From the NCBI RefSeq assembly GCF_000013345.1, contig NC_007777.1, positions 4,402,001 through 4,466,000 on the forward strand: a stretch of DNA of 64,000 bases, in the 5' to 3' direction. The notes beneath the pieces were generated by a model. The model was not told the DNA's origin. It searched no databases and worked only from the letters and a program-made list of their open reading frames with translations. Made by a program: the position numbers and the translations under genes. Of this stretch, positions 40,416 through 52,054 are shown in pieces (position 1 is the first letter of the stretch; each line of letters opens with the position of its first letter). The stretch is from Frankia casuarinae (GTDB lineage: Bacteria; Actinomycetota; Actinomycetes; Frankiales; Frankiaceae).

Positions 40416-42074
40416 TCAGCCCTCGTCGTCTTTGCGCGCCGCGGGCCGGTGCACCGGGATCGACTCCTGCCGCACCAGCCCCGGGTCGAGCGGGCTCGGC
40501 GCCGGCTCGTTGACCAACGGCTTGCCGTCGGACAGCGTGAACTGCTTCTTGAACTCCGCGACGGCCGACTCCAGCATGGCGATCGTGTCGTCGCTGAGCT
40601 TGCCGGTGGTCACGATCGCGTCGTACACCCCCGGGTAAGACCGGCCGACGAAGTCCAGGAACTCCGACTCGAAGCGACGGATGTCCGCCACGGGCACATC
40701 GTCGAGCTTGCCGGTGGTTCCGGCCCAGATCGACACGACCTGGCGCTCGACCGGGAAGGGCTGGCCCTGCGGCTGCTTGAGCAGCTCGACCAGGCGGGCG
40801 CCGCGCGCGAGCTGGTCCCGCGAGGCCTTGTCCAGGTCGGAACCGAAGGCCGAGAACGCCTCGAGCTCGCGGTACTGGGCGAGGTCCAGCCGCAGGCGGC
40901 CGGCGACCGACTTCATCGCCTTAACCTGCGCGCTACCGCCGACCCGGGACACCGAGGTGCCGACGTTGATGGCCGGGCGGACACCCTGGTTGAACAGGTC
41001 GGACTCCAGGAAGACCTGCCCGTCGGTGATCGAGATGACGTTCGTCGGGATGTAGGCCGAGATGTCGTTGGCCTTCGTCTCGATGATCGGCAGTCCGGTC
41101 AGCGAGCCGCCGCCGAGCTCGTCGGAGAGCTTGGCGCAGCGCTCCAGCAGGCGGGAGTGCAGGTAGAAGACGTCACCCGGGTAGGCCTCGCGGCCCGGCG
41201 GACGGCGCAGCAGCAGCGAGATCGCGCGGTAGGCCTCGGCCTGCTTGGTCAGGTCGTCAAAGACGATCAGCGCGTGCTGGCCGTTGTACATCCAGTGCTG
41301 GGCGATCGCCGAGCCGGTGTAGGGCGCGATGTACTTGAAGCCCGCCGGCTCGTCAGCCGGCGCCGCCACGATCGTGGTGTAGGCCAGCGCGCCGGCCTCC
41401 TCCAGAGAGTTCACCACCTCGCGGATTGTCGACTTCTTCTGGCCGATCGCCACGTAGACGCACTTGACCTGCTTCGACGGATCACCAGAGGTCCAGTTGT
41501 CCCGCTGGTTGATGATCGCGTCGATGGCCACCGTCGTCTTGCCGGTCTGCCGGTCGCCGATGATCAGCTGGCGCTGACCACGGCCGATGGCCGTCATCGC
41601 GTCGATCGCCTTGATACCGGTCTGCAGGGGTTCCTTCACCGGCTGGCGCTGGACGACCGTCGGCGCCTGCAGCTCCAGCTCCCGGGATCCCTCGGCCACG
41701 ATCTCCCCGAGGCCGTCGATCGGCCGCCCGAGCGGGTCGACGACCCGGCCGAGGAAGCCGTCACCGACGGGAGCGGAGAGGATCTGGCCGGTGCGGCGGA
41801 CCTCCTGCCCCTCCTCGATGTTCTCGGATTCACCCAGGATGACGGTTCCGATCTCGCCGACCTCGAGGTTCAGCGCGAGACCCAGCACACCGCCGTGGAA
41901 CTCCAGCAGCTCGTTGGTCATCGTGTGCGGGAGACCCTCGACCCGGGCGATGCCGTCACCGGTGACGACGACCCGGCCGACCTCCTCACGGCCGGCTGAG
42001 GTGGCCTGGAAAGAGTCGACGTACTCCCGCAGGGCGTCGCGGATCTCCTCCGGCCGGATGGAGAGCTCAGTCAT
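40416..42074 (-). CDS. atpA: ATP synthase alpha subunit
   Basis: 552 residues, non-catalytic nucleotide-binding subunit. [11 protein letters not shown], Walker [14 protein letters not shown], Walker B region [15 protein letters not shown], and the [18 protein letters not shown] signature (PAINVGxSVSRVG). It has an extended acidic C-terminus (PAARKDDEG), common in actinobacteria. Separated from atpH by about 115 bp. Confidence 0.98.
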   Translation of the reverse strand: MTELSIRPEEIRDALREYVDSFQATSAGREEVGRVVVTGDGIARVEGLPHTMTNELLEFHGGVLGLALNLEVGEIGTVILGESENIEEGQEVRRTGQILSAPVGDGFLGRVVDPLGRPIDGLGEIVAEGSRELELQAPTVVQRQPVKEPLQTGIKAIDAMTAIGRGQRQLIIGDRQTGKTTVAIDAIINQRDNWTSGDPSKQVKCVYVAIGQKKSTIREVVNSLEEAGALAYTTIVAAPADEPAGFKYIAPYTGSAIAQHWMYNGQHALIVFDDLTKQAEAYRAISLLLRRPPGREAYPGDVFYLHSRLLERCAKLSDELGGGSLTGLPIIETKANDISAYIPTNVISITDGQVFLESDLFNQGVRPAINVGTSVSRVGGSAQVKAMKSVAGRLRLDLAQYRELEAFSAFGSDLDKASRDQLARGARLVELLKQPQGQPFPVERQVVSIWAGTTGKLDDVPVADIRRFESEFLDFVGRSYPGVYDAIVTTGKLSDDTIAMLESAVAEFKKQFTLSDGKPLVNEPAPSPLDPGLVRQESIPVHRPAARKDDEG

Positions 42075-42190
42075 CGCTTACGTCCTTCGTCCTTCATTGC
42101 GGGCAGGGCAGGTCGCCCCGGGTCGGGATGCGGGTCCGCGGTGGTCGCGGCGACGGGGACCGTCACGATCATCGTGGTCACGGTCGCCGC

Positions 42191-43021
42191 CTATCGGAGC
42201 AGGGCCCGGCGGGCGGCGACGAACCGGCGCAGCACGCTGCCGTCCACCACCTCGCCGCCGACCTGGACCACGACACCACCCAGGATGTCGGGGTCGAGAT
42301 CGACCTGCAGCTGGATCTGGCGGCCAAAGTACCGGCTGATCGCCGCACCCAGACGGGCGACGACTTCGCTACTCAGCGGAACCGCCGTACGGACGATCGC
42401 CACCACCCGACCCCGGCGGGCCGCGGCGATCCGGCTGAACTCGGCCAGCCGGCGCTCGACGTCGCCGTGGATCCGGTCGGCCGCCGCCTGCTGGACCAGG
42501 CGCACGGTGACCGGGTGCGCCCGGCCGGCGAGCAGCCGGGTGAGCAGCCTGTCCTTGACTGCCGCCGGCGCGGCCGGGTCGGTCAGCGCGAGCGCGAGCG
42601 GAGCGTTCTGGTCGAGGATCCGGCCGAACCGGAACAGCTCGTCCTCGACCTCCTCCAGCGCCCCGTCCCGCTCCGCCTCGACGAGCAGCGCCTCGACGCT
42701 CAGTTCGAGCAGCGCGTACTGCAGATCGAACGGCCGCGACCAGCGCGCCCCGACCGCCGTGTGCACGATCCGCAGGCTCGCCGGGGCGAGCTGAGTTCCG
42801 AACAGCCGGGTGACCAGCTCCGTGCGCGCGGCCACGGGTGCCCCCGGGTCGGTGAGGGCGCGGCGCACGGCCGGCTCCCGGGCGAGGAGCTCGGCGACGG
42901 CCCGGAGGTCCTCGGCGATCCGCCCGGCGTCCACCGGGCGGGGCGCGCCCGGTGCCGTCGCGGTTGCCTCGTCGAGCGTCGCCCGCGCGGCCGCCAAGCC
43001 GTGCCTGCTGGCTCCCTCCAC
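42191..43021 (-). CDS. atpH: ATP synthase delta subunit
   Basis: 276 residues, the stator delta subunit, of the longer actinobacterial (Streptomyces-like) type rather than the fused b-delta of mycobacteria. SLRIVHTAVGARWSRPF, LARLLAGRAHPVTVRLVQ, VDLDPDILGGVVVQVGGEVVDGS near the C-terminus. Two bases from atpF. Confidence 0.94.
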   Translation of the reverse strand: MEGASRHGLAAARATLDEATATAPGAPRPVDAGRIAEDLRAVAELLAREPAVRRALTDPGAPVAARTELVTRLFGTQLAPASLRIVHTAVGARWSRPFDLQYALLELSVEALLVEAERDGALEEVEDELFRFGRILDQNAPLALALTDPAAPAAVKDRLLTRLLAGRAHPVTVRLVQQAAADRIHGDVERRLAEFSRIAAARRGRVVAIVRTAVPLSSEVVARLGAAISRYFGRQIQLQVDLDPDILGGVVVQVGGEVVDGSVLRRFVAARRALLR

Positions 43022-43023
43022 CG

Positions 43024-43614
43024 TCAGCCTCCCGGCCTGACCGGTGCGGCCACGGTACCGACGCCCTCGGCCGAGTTGTCAAGCGCTGCGATGAAGTCGT
43101 CGATCAGCCGGTTCTGCGTGGCGCTGCTCTCCAGCTGGAATCCGACGATCTTCGAGGCCAGATCGACCGCGATCTCACCGACCTCCCGGCGGACCTGGGC
43201 GACGATCTGCGCCCGGTCGGCCGCGAGCTGGGCGTCCGCCCGGGCCTTGATCTCGGCGATCTCGCGCTGCGCCGCGGCGCGGAGTTCCTCGGTGATCTGC
43301 CGGCCCTCGCTGTGCGCCTCCTCGCGGATGCGCGCGGCCTCGGTCCGAGCCTCGGCCAGCTGGGCGCGGTACTGCTCCAGCAGGGCCTGCGCCTCGCGTT
43401 GCGCCGCCTCGGCGCGGGCGAGCCCGCCCTCGATCCGCTCGGTGCGCTGCGCGTAGGTCCTGGCGATCTGCGGCCTGATCTTCCAGAAGAAGAAGGCCAC
43501 GAGCAAGGCGAACGACAACGTTCCGATGAGCAGTTCACTCAGCGGCGGGATCAGAACGTTCTCGTCGGAGTGCCCGCTCTCGGCGGCGGCGATAAGGATG
43601 GATGTCGCGCTCAT
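43024..43614 (-). CDS. atpF: ATP synthase b subunit
   Basis: 196 residues. One N-terminal membrane helix (LLIGTLSFALLVAFFFWKI), then a long coiled coil (ARAEAAQREAQALLEQYRAQLAEART) forming the peripheral stalk. Slightly extended N-terminus before the helix. Starts just after atpE on the same strand. Confidence 0.95.
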   Translation of the reverse strand: MSATSILIAAAESGHSDENVLIPPLSELLIGTLSFALLVAFFFWKIRPQIARTYAQRTERIEGGLARAEAAQREAQALLEQYRAQLAEARTEAARIREEAHSEGRQITEELRAAAQREIAEIKARADAQLAADRAQIVAQVRREVGEIAVDLASKIVGFQLESSATQNRLIDDFIAALDNSAEGVGTVAAPVRPGG

Positions 43615-43629
43615 GATTGCCCCGCCGGT

Positions 43630-44801
<1,172 letters not shown>

Positions 44802-45466
44802 GATCGATTAGGTAGCGCGTTCACGGCCCGGCAAGGTTGCCGTGCTCGGCGGCAGATTGCCTCCACCCTACCGGGTTCGCACGACACGCTCACACCGAAG
44901 AACGACCCGTCGCCAACCGGGTACAGCGCTCCGAAGGACACCTCGACAAGCCCAGGCCCTGATGGGTGTCGGCAGGCCGACGTCCTGTTGCCCGCGATAC
45001 TATCCACACCGGCACCCCACAAGCACGGACTCGCTTCGACGTTCGCGCTGGTTCATCCGCGCGTTGTCTATGGGTTTCACTCCGTTGCTACCCATTCCAC
45101 ACAGCGCGACGAGTTGATGACACGCGGCTTCCAGCTGCACCCATCTCCCGCCGTCGGCTACGCCCAGTAGCGTCACAACGTCTGCCAGATGAGCACAATT
45201 CGGCTCTCCCTTCCCCGTCTCGGCGACCTGGGTCCACTCTGACCGGAATCGGTTGCGCCGTCGATGACCTTCGAGGTCATCGACGGCGAGGACCGGCCCG
45301 ATTCAATGGAACAGCCGGGGCGGTCGGTACAGCCAGGTCCAGCAGGACGGAACTACCAGGACAAGCGGGACAGAACGGTCAGGCCGAACGAACTGGGCGA
45401 ACAGGACCAACGGAGCGTATTTCGCCAAGACCGCCGAGCTGGCCGGAAGCCTGGCTATCCGCCCTC
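44802..45466. other. Long gap upstream of atpB with a strong hairpin
   Basis: 665 bp with no supported gene, unusual for this position, where the small membrane gene and atpB usually adjoin. It contains the perfect inverted repeat at 45256-45288. The atpB promoter should lie here; I could not place its elements. Confidence 0.55.
45256..45288. terminator. Perfect 15-bp inverted repeat between atpI-like gene and atpB
   Basis: CGCCGTCGATGACCT, a three-base loop TCG, and the exact complementary arm. Reads as a stem on both strands. No U-tract. Likely separates the wecA/AtpI-like transcript from the atp operon, or is a binding site. Confidence 0.55.
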
Positions 45467-45661
45467 TCACCGGGTAAGTCGATAGATCACGAGGTACATC
45501 GCGGCGGCGAGGCCGACGGTCAGTCCGATCGGCAGGAACAGCACGTGAAAGCCGAGAAGGCGATCCGCTCCAAAACCGACCAGTCCCCAGAAGAGCATTC
45601 CGGCGATCAACGTGCCGAAGACGTTCCACGCCTCGCCGGGACCGTTTCCCCCCGAGGTCAT
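45467..45661 (-). CDS. Small two-helix membrane protein (AtpI/AtpZ-like)
   Basis: 64 residues: MTSGGNGPGEAWNVFGTLIA, GMLFWGLVGFGADRLLGF, HVLFLPIGLTVGLAAAMYLV. Two membrane helices, glycine-rich between. Matches the short protein found in actinobacteria before atpB, thought to help assemble the c-ring. The start overlaps the stop of the preceding gene (TGATG). The frame to 45763 is a longer shadow start. Confidence 0.8.
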   Translation of the reverse strand: MTSGGNGPGEAWNVFGTLIAGMLFWGLVGFGADRLLGFHVLFLPIGLTVGLAAAMYLVIYRLTR

Positions 45662-46095
45662 CAGACCGGCGGACGGCGCGAGGCGTCCCACGCGCCGGGA
45701 CGCTCCGGGTCGTAGAAGGGCATCCGGGTGTGGGTCGCGACCCAGAGCTCGGCACCCATCCACCCGAAGACCCCGGCGAAAATCGACCAGGCGAAGGCCG
45801 GCAGGTCAAGGGCCTCCGTGTCCTGGATCACCACGAGCAGGACACCCAGCAGTGCTACCTTCGCCGCGTAGGTGCCGAGGGCCGCCGGCAGGAGCAGATG
45901 CGGCGCCCGGCGCGCGACGGCCCCGACCGCCACCTTGCTGATGCCGAAGAACGCCATGACGATCATCAGGCCGACCGCGGCGCTCAGGGCGCCCGTCCCG
46001 CCGCGCAGGACCGCCGCGAGCCCCACCGCCGGGACCGCCAGCACCCCGGTCAGCGCCGCTCCCAGCCGGATCACCCGGGCCGCCGGCACGATCAT
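45661..46095 (-). CDS. Four-helix membrane protein (Rv1303-like, AtpI region)
   Basis: 144 residues with about four hydrophobic segments (IRLGAALTGVLAVPAVGLAA, LSAAVGLMIVMAFFGISKV, LGTYAAKVALLGVLLVV, AFAWSIFAGVFGWMGAELWV), then a polar tail FYDPERPGAW. Same position and length as the ATP-synthase-associated protein in mycobacteria. Overlaps wecA by 4 nt, and the small membrane gene by 1-3 nt. Confidence 0.82.
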   Translation of the reverse strand: MIVPAARVIRLGAALTGVLAVPAVGLAAVLRGGTGALSAAVGLMIVMAFFGISKVAVGAVARRAPHLLLPAALGTYAAKVALLGVLLVVIQDTEALDLPAFAWSIFAGVFGWMGAELWVATHTRMPFYDPERPGAWDASRRPPV

Positions 46096-47201
46096 GCGCG
46101 CCGCGCCGATCGCTGGGTCCTGATCAGCAGCGCGATCAGGGCCGCGAGGCCCACTCCGACGGTGGCGACCAGGATCGGCAACGGGGAGTTGGAGAACGAC
46201 GCGGCGACACCTCCGAACCCGACCAGAGCCGCCCAGAAATACATGAAGAGAACCGCCCTCACGTGCGAATTACCGATTTCCAGCATGCGGTGGTGGAGAT
46301 GCATCTTGTCCGCCGCGAACGGCGAGCGCCCCGCCCTCGTCCGCCGGACGACCGCGAGCCCGAGATCGAGAAACGGAACGGCGAGCACGGCCAGGGGTAT
46401 CGCCAACGGGATCAGCGACGGGTACGACCGTGAGGGTCCAGCGTAACCCCCGTAGGCCACCTGACCGGTCACGGAGATCATCGATGCGGCCGACAGCAGG
46501 CCTATGAGCATCGAGCCCGAGTCCCCCATGAACAGCCGGGCCGGATTGAAATTGTGCGGCAGGAACCCGATGCAGACCCCGGCGGTCACGGCGGCCAGGA
46601 GCGCCGCCGGGGAGGCCCGGTAGAAGCCGTTGATCACTGCGATCTGATAGGCGAAGTAGAAGGTCGCGCCGGCGGCGATCGCCGCGACGCCCGCCGCGAG
46701 GCCGTCCAGGCCGTCGATGAAGTTCATCGCGTTGATAAGCACCACCGTGGCGAGGATGGACAGCGGGACCGCGGTCTCCGGTCCCAGGCTCAGCGTCGTC
46801 TCGCTGTCCCGATTGATCGCAAACGTCCATTGGACGCCGAGGAGCACCATGATGCCGGCCGTGGCGACCTGCCCGGCCAGTTTGGTCAGGGAGTCCAGTT
46901 CCCATCGGTCGTCGGCGACGCCGAGCAGGCAGATCAAGGTGCCGGCGACGAGCACCGCCCGGATCTCCGACCAGTCCTGGGAGACCACCGAGAGGAACGG
47001 CAGGCGGTCCGCCACCCCGAACCCGGCGTAGAGCCCGGCAAGCATGGCCAGGCCCCCCAGCCGGGGCGTCGGGGTGGAGTGGACGTCGCGGGCACGTACC
47101 CCGGCGACGGCACCGATGCGCATGGCGAAGACGCGTGCCACCGGCGTGGCGAGAAAGGTCACCGCCGCCGAGACCACGAAGACGAGCAGGTACTCGCGCA
47201 C
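46092..47201 (-). CDS. wecA: Undecaprenyl-phosphate N-acetylglucosaminyl-1-phosphate transferase
   Basis: 369 residues, polytopic MraY/WecA family. DVHSTPTPRLGGLAMLAGL, LLGVADDRWELDSLTKL, NAMNFIDGLDGLAAG, FMGDSGSMLIGLL, and the late cytosolic loop RTRAGRSPFAADKMHLHHRML. Transfers GlcNAc-1-P (or related) to a polyprenyl phosphate for arabinogalactan/linker or wall polymer synthesis. Precedes the atp operon as in other actinobacteria. Confidence 0.93.
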   Translation of the reverse strand: MREYLLVFVVSAAVTFLATPVARVFAMRIGAVAGVRARDVHSTPTPRLGGLAMLAGLYAGFGVADRLPFLSVVSQDWSEIRAVLVAGTLICLLGVADDRWELDSLTKLAGQVATAGIMVLLGVQWTFAINRDSETTLSLGPETAVPLSILATVVLINAMNFIDGLDGLAAGVAAIAAGATFYFAYQIAVINGFYRASPAALLAAVTAGVCIGFLPHNFNPARLFMGDSGSMLIGLLSAASMISVTGQVAYGGYAGPSRSYPSLIPLAIPLAVLAVPFLDLGLAVVRRTRAGRSPFAADKMHLHHRMLEIGNSHVRAVLFMYFWAALVGFGGVAASFSNSPLPILVATVGVGLAALIALLIRTQRSARRA

Positions 47202-47237
47202 CGTCGGGCATCTCCCGCCTGCCGGACCCGGATCCGG

Positions 47238-47267
47238 CTACTGCCGCCTACTGCCGCCTACTGCCGC
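47238..47267. repeat. 10-bp tandem repeat upstream of wecA, 3 copies
   Basis: Three copies of CTACTGCCGC in the 107-bp space between glyA and wecA. A related duplication of CCTACCGCGGAT follows at about 47290-47320, partly in the glyA 3' end. Confidence 0.85.
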
Positions 47268-47308
47268 GGCCGTGCGGAACCGCCTGATCCCCTACCGCGG
47301 ATCGACCC

Positions 47309-48565
47309 CTACCGCGGATAGGCCGGATGCCGGGCGACGAGCGCGGACACCGCCGCAGCGACGTCGGCGGCGGCTTCCGGCTCACGCACCGCGTGGGCGA
47401 TCAGCCCCGCGATCTCCTTCATCTCCCCCTCGCCCATCCCCTGGGTGGTGACCGCCGGGGTTCCCACCCGGATGCCGGAGGAGATCGCGGGCGGCTGCGG
47501 GTCATAGGGAATGGCGTTCTTGTTCAGGGTGATGCCGGCCGCGTCGCAACGCGCCTCGGCTTCCTTGCCGCTGACCCCGAGTTCCCGCAGGTCGAGCAGG
47601 GCGAGATGGGTGTCGGTGCCACCGGCGACGGGCCGGATGCCCTCGGCGGCAAGCTCGTCGGCGAGCCGCTGCGCGTTGGCCACCACCTGGCGAGCGTACT
47701 GCGCGTAAGCGGGCGAGGCCGCCTCCCGCAACGCGACGGCCTTCGCCGCGACCGCGTGCATCAGCGGGCCACCCTGGCTGAACGGGAACACGGCCTTGTC
47801 GATGCGGGAAGCCAGCTCCTCACGCGCGAGGATCATGCCCCCTCGCGGGCCGCGCAACACCTTGTGGGTGGTGAAGCTGACAACGTCGGCGTAGGGAACG
47901 GGGCTCGGGATCGCGCCCCCGGCGACCAGACCGATGAAGTGCGCCGCGTCCACCATCAGCCACGAACCGACCTCGTCGGCGATCGAGCGGAACGCGGCGA
48001 AGTCGATCAGACGTGGGTAGGCCGTCGCCCCACAGATGATCATCTTGGGCCGGTGCTGGCGGGCGAGCTCCCGCACCTGGTCGTAGTCGATCAGCTCGGT
48101 GTCCTCCCGCACGCCGTAGGCCACCACGTTGAACCACTTACCGGAGAAGCTCACCTTGCTGCCGTGGGTGAGGTGACCGCCATGCGGCAACGACATCGCC
48201 AGGACCGTGTCACCTGGCGTGAGTAGCGCCGCGTACACGGCGAAGTTCGCCGACGAGCCCGAATGCGGTTGCAGGTTGGCGTGCTCCGCGCCGAAGAGCT
48301 GCTTCGCCCGGGCGATGCCGATCTCCTCGGCCCGGTCGACCACCTGGCAACCGCCGTAGTAACGCCGACCCGGATACCCTTCGGCATACTTGTTCGACAA
48401 CGTCGAGCCCAGCGCCGCCAGCACCGCCGGGGACGTGAAGTTCTCGCTCGCGATGAGTTGCAGGCCGCCGCGCAGCCGGTCCAGCTCATCGAGGACCACC
48501 TCCGCGATCTGCGGATCCGTCGCGCTCAGCTGGTCGAAGTCCGGGCCCCAGAACGGGGTGCTCAT
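47309..48565 (-). CDS. glyA: Serine hydroxymethyltransferase
   Basis: About 418 residues, PLP enzyme converting serine and tetrahydrofolate to glycine and methylene-THF (EC 2.1.2.1). [49 protein letters not shown] and the PLP-lysine motif [19 protein letters not shown] are visible. Start at ATG 48565 ([10 protein letters not shown]) with GGAGG about 11 bases upstream; the frame to 48643 is a longer alternative. Normal length. Confidence 0.96.
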   Translation of the reverse strand: MSTPFWGPDFDQLSATDPQIAEVVLDELDRLRGGLQLIASENFTSPAVLAALGSTLSNKYAEGYPGRRYYGGCQVVDRAEEIGIARAKQLFGAEHANLQPHSGSSANFAVYAALLTPGDTVLAMSLPHGGHLTHGSKVSFSGKWFNVVAYGVREDTELIDYDQVRELARQHRPKMIICGATAYPRLIDFAAFRSIADEVGSWLMVDAAHFIGLVAGGAIPSPVPYADVVSFTTHKVLRGPRGGMILAREELASRIDKAVFPFSQGGPLMHAVAAKAVALREAASPAYAQYARQVVANAQRLADELAAEGIRPVAGGTDTHLALLDLRELGVSGKEAEARCDAAGITLNKNAIPYDPQPPAISSGIRVGTPAVTTQGMGEGEMKEIAGLIAHAVREPEAAADVAAAVSALVARHPAYPR

Positions 48566-48917
48566 GACGTTTCTAACCTCCTGCGTTAGAACGGCGACCG
48601 CGCTGGAACGGCGACCGCGCCACAACCGGCAACCGCGCCACAACCGGCAGCCGATGACCGGTGCCGCCGCGCGGGCGACCCGGTCACCCCATGCTCCTCT
48701 GGCCCGGGAACACCATCCACCCGGATCTACCCGAAGCCACCCGCTGTGACCATCGCCCCGCGACCCGGTTCAGGATCGTACGGGACTCTCCCGCCGGGAC
48801 GATCAGCGGCGTCATGCCCACCCCACCCCGGCCCGGACCGTATCCCGGCCCGGACCGTCCGGACCGGCTCCGGCACGCGGGGTCGCCTGCGAGCTACGGG
48901 CTCATCGGTTCACGGGC
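48566..48917. other. Gap between glyA and tsaC with tandem duplications
   Basis: About 350 bp: an 18-bp duplication (ACCGCGCCACAACCGGCA at 48614 and 48632), a duplicated CGGCCCGGACCGT at about 48838-48870, and the 16-bp duplication spanning the tsaC stop. No gene. Confidence 0.6.
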
Positions 48918-48932
48918 TCATCGGTTCACGGG
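48901..48932. repeat. 16-bp duplication containing the tsaC stop codon
   Basis: CTCATCGGTTCACGGG at 48901-48916 and 48917-48932. The stop (48918-48920, minus) lies in the second copy, and a duplicate TGA recurs 16 bp downstream. Same arrangement as at terD. Confidence 0.93.
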
Positions 48933-49568
48933 CTCCCGGATCAGCGGCAGCACCGCACGCAGCGCGGTGAGGCCAATCGCGCCGCTGCGCAGTACAACGG
49001 GCACCTCCCCGGTGCAGTCGACGATGGTCGAGGGGACGGCGGCCGGGCACGGTCCCCCGTCGAGATAGACATCCGCGGCACCGCCGAGCTGGTGCAGCGC
49101 CTCGTCGATCGTCGTCGCCGGAGGCTGGCCACTGATGTTCGCGCTGGAGACGGCCATCGGCCCGGTCCGACCCAGCAGCTCGATCGCCACCGGGTGCAGG
49201 GGCATGCGCACCGCCACCGTGCCCCGGCTCTCCCCGAGATCCCAGCGCAGCGACGGGGTGTGCCGGGCCACCAGCGTCAGCCCGCCCGGCCAGAATGCGG
49301 TGATCAACTCCCGGACCTGGGGGGTCATCCGCTCGATCAGCCCGTCGAGGGTGCGCCAGGAGCCGACCAGGACCGGAACCGGCATGTTCCGGCCACGCCC
49401 CTTTGCCGCCAGCAGCGAGGCCACCGCGTCCCGATCGAAGGCGTCGGCGCCCAGCCCGTAGAGCGTGTCGGTGGGGAGCACAACCAGCCCGCCCCGGGCG
49501 ACGGTGCTGACCGCCGCGTCGAGACCGCGGGCCCGCTCCCGTTCGTCAGAGCAGTCGAAACGTTCCAT
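48918..49568 (-). CDS. tsaC: L-threonylcarbamoyladenylate synthase
   Basis: 216 residues of the Sua5/YciO/YrdC family (EC 2.7.7.87), making the precursor of t6A in tRNAs. Visible: GGLVVLPTDTLYGLGADAFD, KGRGRNMPVPVLVG, FWPGGLTLVARHTPSL, VAVRMPLHPVAIELL and AVSSANISGQPPATT. ATG 49568 is preceded by GAAGAGGACGGGCA; ATG 49586 six codons upstream is an alternative. Confidence 0.94.
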   Translation of the reverse strand: MERFDCSDERERARGLDAAVSTVARGGLVVLPTDTLYGLGADAFDRDAVASLLAAKGRGRNMPVPVLVGSWRTLDGLIERMTPQVRELITAFWPGGLTLVARHTPSLRWDLGESRGTVAVRMPLHPVAIELLGRTGPMAVSSANISGQPPATTIDEALHQLGGAADVYLDGGPCPAAVPSTIVDCTGEVPVVLRSGAIGLTALRAVLPLIREPVNR

Positions 49569-49602
49569 TGCCCGTCCTCTTCTCAAGGATCAGGGTTCGT
49601 CC

Positions 49603-50619
49603 TCAGGATCGGGGCTCACGGGACGCCCCGCGCCGGCCGGCGACGAACCGGTCCCGGCCGGCCAGGTCCCGATAATCCGCCACGTGCGACCAGCGACCGT
49701 CGGCGCGAAGCAGCTCGGGCGCCGACACCCCGTGGCCGTCGGCGTGTTCGATGACGAGGAGACCGCCTGGCCGCAGGAGCCGCGCAGCCACCCCGACAAC
49801 CGTACGCACCACGTCGAGCCCGTCGGGCCCCCCCCACAGGGCGCGGGCCGGATCATGCTCGCCCACCTCGGGCTCCACCGTGTGGCGGTCGGCGTCGGGG
49901 AGGTACGGCGGATTGCTGATGATCAGGTCGACCGTCCCGGCGAGTCGGGTGAGCGACTCGGGCAGCGCCGCGGCGATGTCGGCTGCGTGCGCCGTCACGG
50001 GAAGACCGGTGCCGGCGATGTTGCGTCGCAGCCAGACCACCGCCGCCGGGTCGACCTCCACGGCGTGCACCGTCGCGCCGGGCAGCTCCGCCGCCAGGGA
50101 CAGCGCGATCGCCCCCGAGCCCGCGCACAGATCGACGCACAACGGTCCCGGCCGCCGGGCCCCGGCGGAGCCGGTGAGCTCTGTAAGCGCCCATTCGACG
50201 ACGGACTCCGTCTCGGGCCTCGGGATGAAGACCCCGGGGCCGACGGTGAGATCGAGGTGGCGGAAGCCGGCGACACCGGTCAGGTGCTGCAGCGGCACCC
50301 GCTGCGCGCGCCTGGCCACAAGCTCGTCCAGCCGCCGCGCCGCCGCCGCCGTGACGTCGTCGAGCAGTGCCAGCCGGCCGCGGGGCACCGCGAGCACGAA
50401 GGCGGCGAGCTGCTCGGCGTCGGCGCGGGGGCTCGCCACCCCGGCCGCACGCAACCGGTCGGTCGCCGCCGCCAACCACGCGCCCAGCGGTGTCAGGTCG
50501 GCCGCGTGGCGCACCGGGCTCAGGGGATCCGTGGAGCCCGGATGCGGGGACGCACCCCGGCCCGGCTGCTCCTGCTCCGTGCCCCGTGAGCGCCCCTGCG
50601 CGGCCGGCGGGCCGGTCAT
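49603..50619 (-). CDS. prmC: Peptide chain release factor N5-glutamine methyltransferase
   Basis: 338 residues. Methylates the Gln of the GGQ motif in RF1/RF2. Motifs: [30 protein letters not shown] (SAM site), and the signature [13 protein letters not shown]-terminal ~40 residues are extra and low complexity. Start ATG 50619 overlaps the prfA stop (4 nt), so it is co-translated with its substrate's gene. Confidence 0.94.
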   Translation of the reverse strand: MTGPPAAQGRSRGTEQEQPGRGASPHPGSTDPLSPVRHAADLTPLGAWLAAATDRLRAAGVASPRADAEQLAAFVLAVPRGRLALLDDVTAAAARRLDELVARRAQRVPLQHLTGVAGFRHLDLTVGPGVFIPRPETESVVEWALTELTGSAGARRPGPLCVDLCAGSGAIALSLAAELPGATVHAVEVDPAAVVWLRRNIAGTGLPVTAHAADIAAALPESLTRLAGTVDLIISNPPYLPDADRHTVEPEVGEHDPARALWGGPDGLDVVRTVVGVAARLLRPGGLLVIEHADGHGVSAPELLRADGRWSHVADYRDLAGRDRFVAGRRGASREPRS

Positions 50620-51689
50620 GACGCCTGAGCCGCCAGCCGCGCGTCGAGGTCCGCGGCGGCCAGCGCGTCGAGGACCTCGTCGAGCTCCCCGTCGAGCACC
50701 TGGTCGAGGTTGTGTGCCTTGTAGCCGACCCGATGGTCGCTGATCCGGTTCTCGGCGAAGTTGTAGGTCCGGACCCGCTCCGACCGGTCCACCGTGCGGA
50801 CCTGGCTGGCACGCGCCAGCGACGCCTCCGACTCGGCCTTCTCCCGGGCCGCCCCGAGCAGACGGGCCCGCAGGATCCGCAGCGCGGACTCCTTGTTCTG
50901 TAGCTGGCTCTTCTCGTTCTGACAGGAGACCACCACACCGGTCGGGATATGGGTGATCCGGACCGCGGAGTCCGTGGTGTTGACACTCTGCCCACCGGGG
51001 CCGGACGAGCGGAACACGTCGATGCGCAGGTCGTTCGGGTCGATCTCGACATCAACCTCCTCGGCCTCCGGAAGCACCAGGACCCCGGCCGCCGAGGTGT
51101 GGATACGTCCGGCGGACTCGGTGACGGGCACCCGCTGGACGCGGTGCACCCCGCCCTCGAAGCGCAGCCGGCCATAGACACCGTCCCCGGGGCCCGCGGG
51201 TCCCCGGGCCTTCACCGCCACGCTGACATCACGGTAACCGCCGAGGTCGGAGGGGTTGGCGTCGAGGATCTCGGTCTTCCAGCCGCGCCGTTCGGCATAG
51301 CGCAGATACATCCGGAGCAGGTCTCCGGCGAACAGCGCCGATTCTTCGCCACCGGCGCCGGCCTTGACCTCGAGGATGGCGTCCCGGGCGTCGTCGGGGT
51401 CGATCGGGACGAGGTAGGCCCGCAGTCGGTCGTTGAGCCGGGCCAGCTCCTCGCCGAGATCCTGGACCTCGTCCCGGAACGACGGGTCCAGCAGCGCGAG
51501 CTCGCGGGCGGCAGCGAGGTCTCCCTCCACCCGGTCGAGCTCGCGCGCAAGATCCACGACCGGGGCGAGCTGCGCGTAGCGACGGCTCAGGGCGCGCGCC
51601 TTCGCGGGGTCGTTGTGCACCGCCGGGTCGGCGAGCTGCCCCTCGATCTCGGCGTGCTCGGCGATCAGGCCGTCGAGCGGGGACGTCAT
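50616..51689 (-). CDS. prfA: Peptide chain release factor 1
   Basis: 357 residues. Catalytic GGQ in [17 protein letters not shown]1 domain 1 [18 protein letters not shown], and [11 protein letters not shown] near codon-recognition domain 2. Recognises UAA/UAG. Start chosen at ATG 51689 ([11 protein letters not shown]) with AAGGAACC upstream; the open frame to 51935 has no family similarity. Followed by prmC. Confidence 0.96.
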   Translation of the reverse strand: MTSPLDGLIAEHAEIEGQLADPAVHNDPAKARALSRRYAQLAPVVDLARELDRVEGDLAAARELALLDPSFRDEVQDLGEELARLNDRLRAYLVPIDPDDARDAILEVKAGAGGEESALFAGDLLRMYLRYAERRGWKTEILDANPSDLGGYRDVSVAVKARGPAGPGDGVYGRLRFEGGVHRVQRVPVTESAGRIHTSAAGVLVLPEAEEVDVEIDPNDLRIDVFRSSGPGGQSVNTTDSAVRITHIPTGVVVSCQNEKSQLQNKESALRILRARLLGAAREKAESEASLARASQVRTVDRSERVRTYNFAENRISDHRVGYKAHNLDQVLDGELDEVLDALAAADLDARLAAQAS

Positions 51690-51817
51690 CGTGGTTCCTT
51701 CGCACGTCATGGTCCTGGAACGCGTCACGGTTCCGGGAGGGGGTCGGTGGGACGGGTATCGTCCGTCCCAGACGCGAACGGCGCCCGTCCGGAGTCCGGA
51801 CGGGCGCCGCGGCCGAG

Positions 51818-52054
51818 CTACTTCGCGCCGCCGACCTTCTCGCCGGGGCGCCGCCGGCCGAACCGGCGCTCGAACTTCTCGACCCGGCCGCCGACATCGA
51901 GGATCTTCTGCTTGCCGGTGTAGAACGGGTGGCACTGCGAGCAGACCTCGGCGTTGACGACGCCGTTCTCCTTGGTGCTGCGGGTGGTGAAGGTGTTCCC
52001 GCAGGTACAGGTGACCGTCGTCTCGTGGTAGGTCGGGTGGACGTCAGGCTTCAT
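51818..52054 (-). CDS. rpmE: Ribosomal protein L31 (zinc form)
   Basis: 78 residues: [40 protein letters not shown], then a basic tail. Cysteines at positions 16, 18, 38 and 41 form the zinc-type (C+) site; release of such L31 is often regulated by zinc. ATG 52054 is preceded by AAAGAGGGATC. Upstream is the 93-bp repeat array. Confidence 0.96.
   Translation of the reverse strand: MKPDVHPTYHETTVTCTCGNTFTTRSTKENGVVNAEVCSQCHPFYTGKQKILDVGGRVEKFERRFGRRRPGEKVGGAK

Noticed and set aside
39495-41999. Plus-strand frame of about 834 codons opposite atpG and atpA
   Set aside because: Antisense to two unmistakable ATP synthase genes; Arg/Gly-rich composition typical of high-GC shadow frames.
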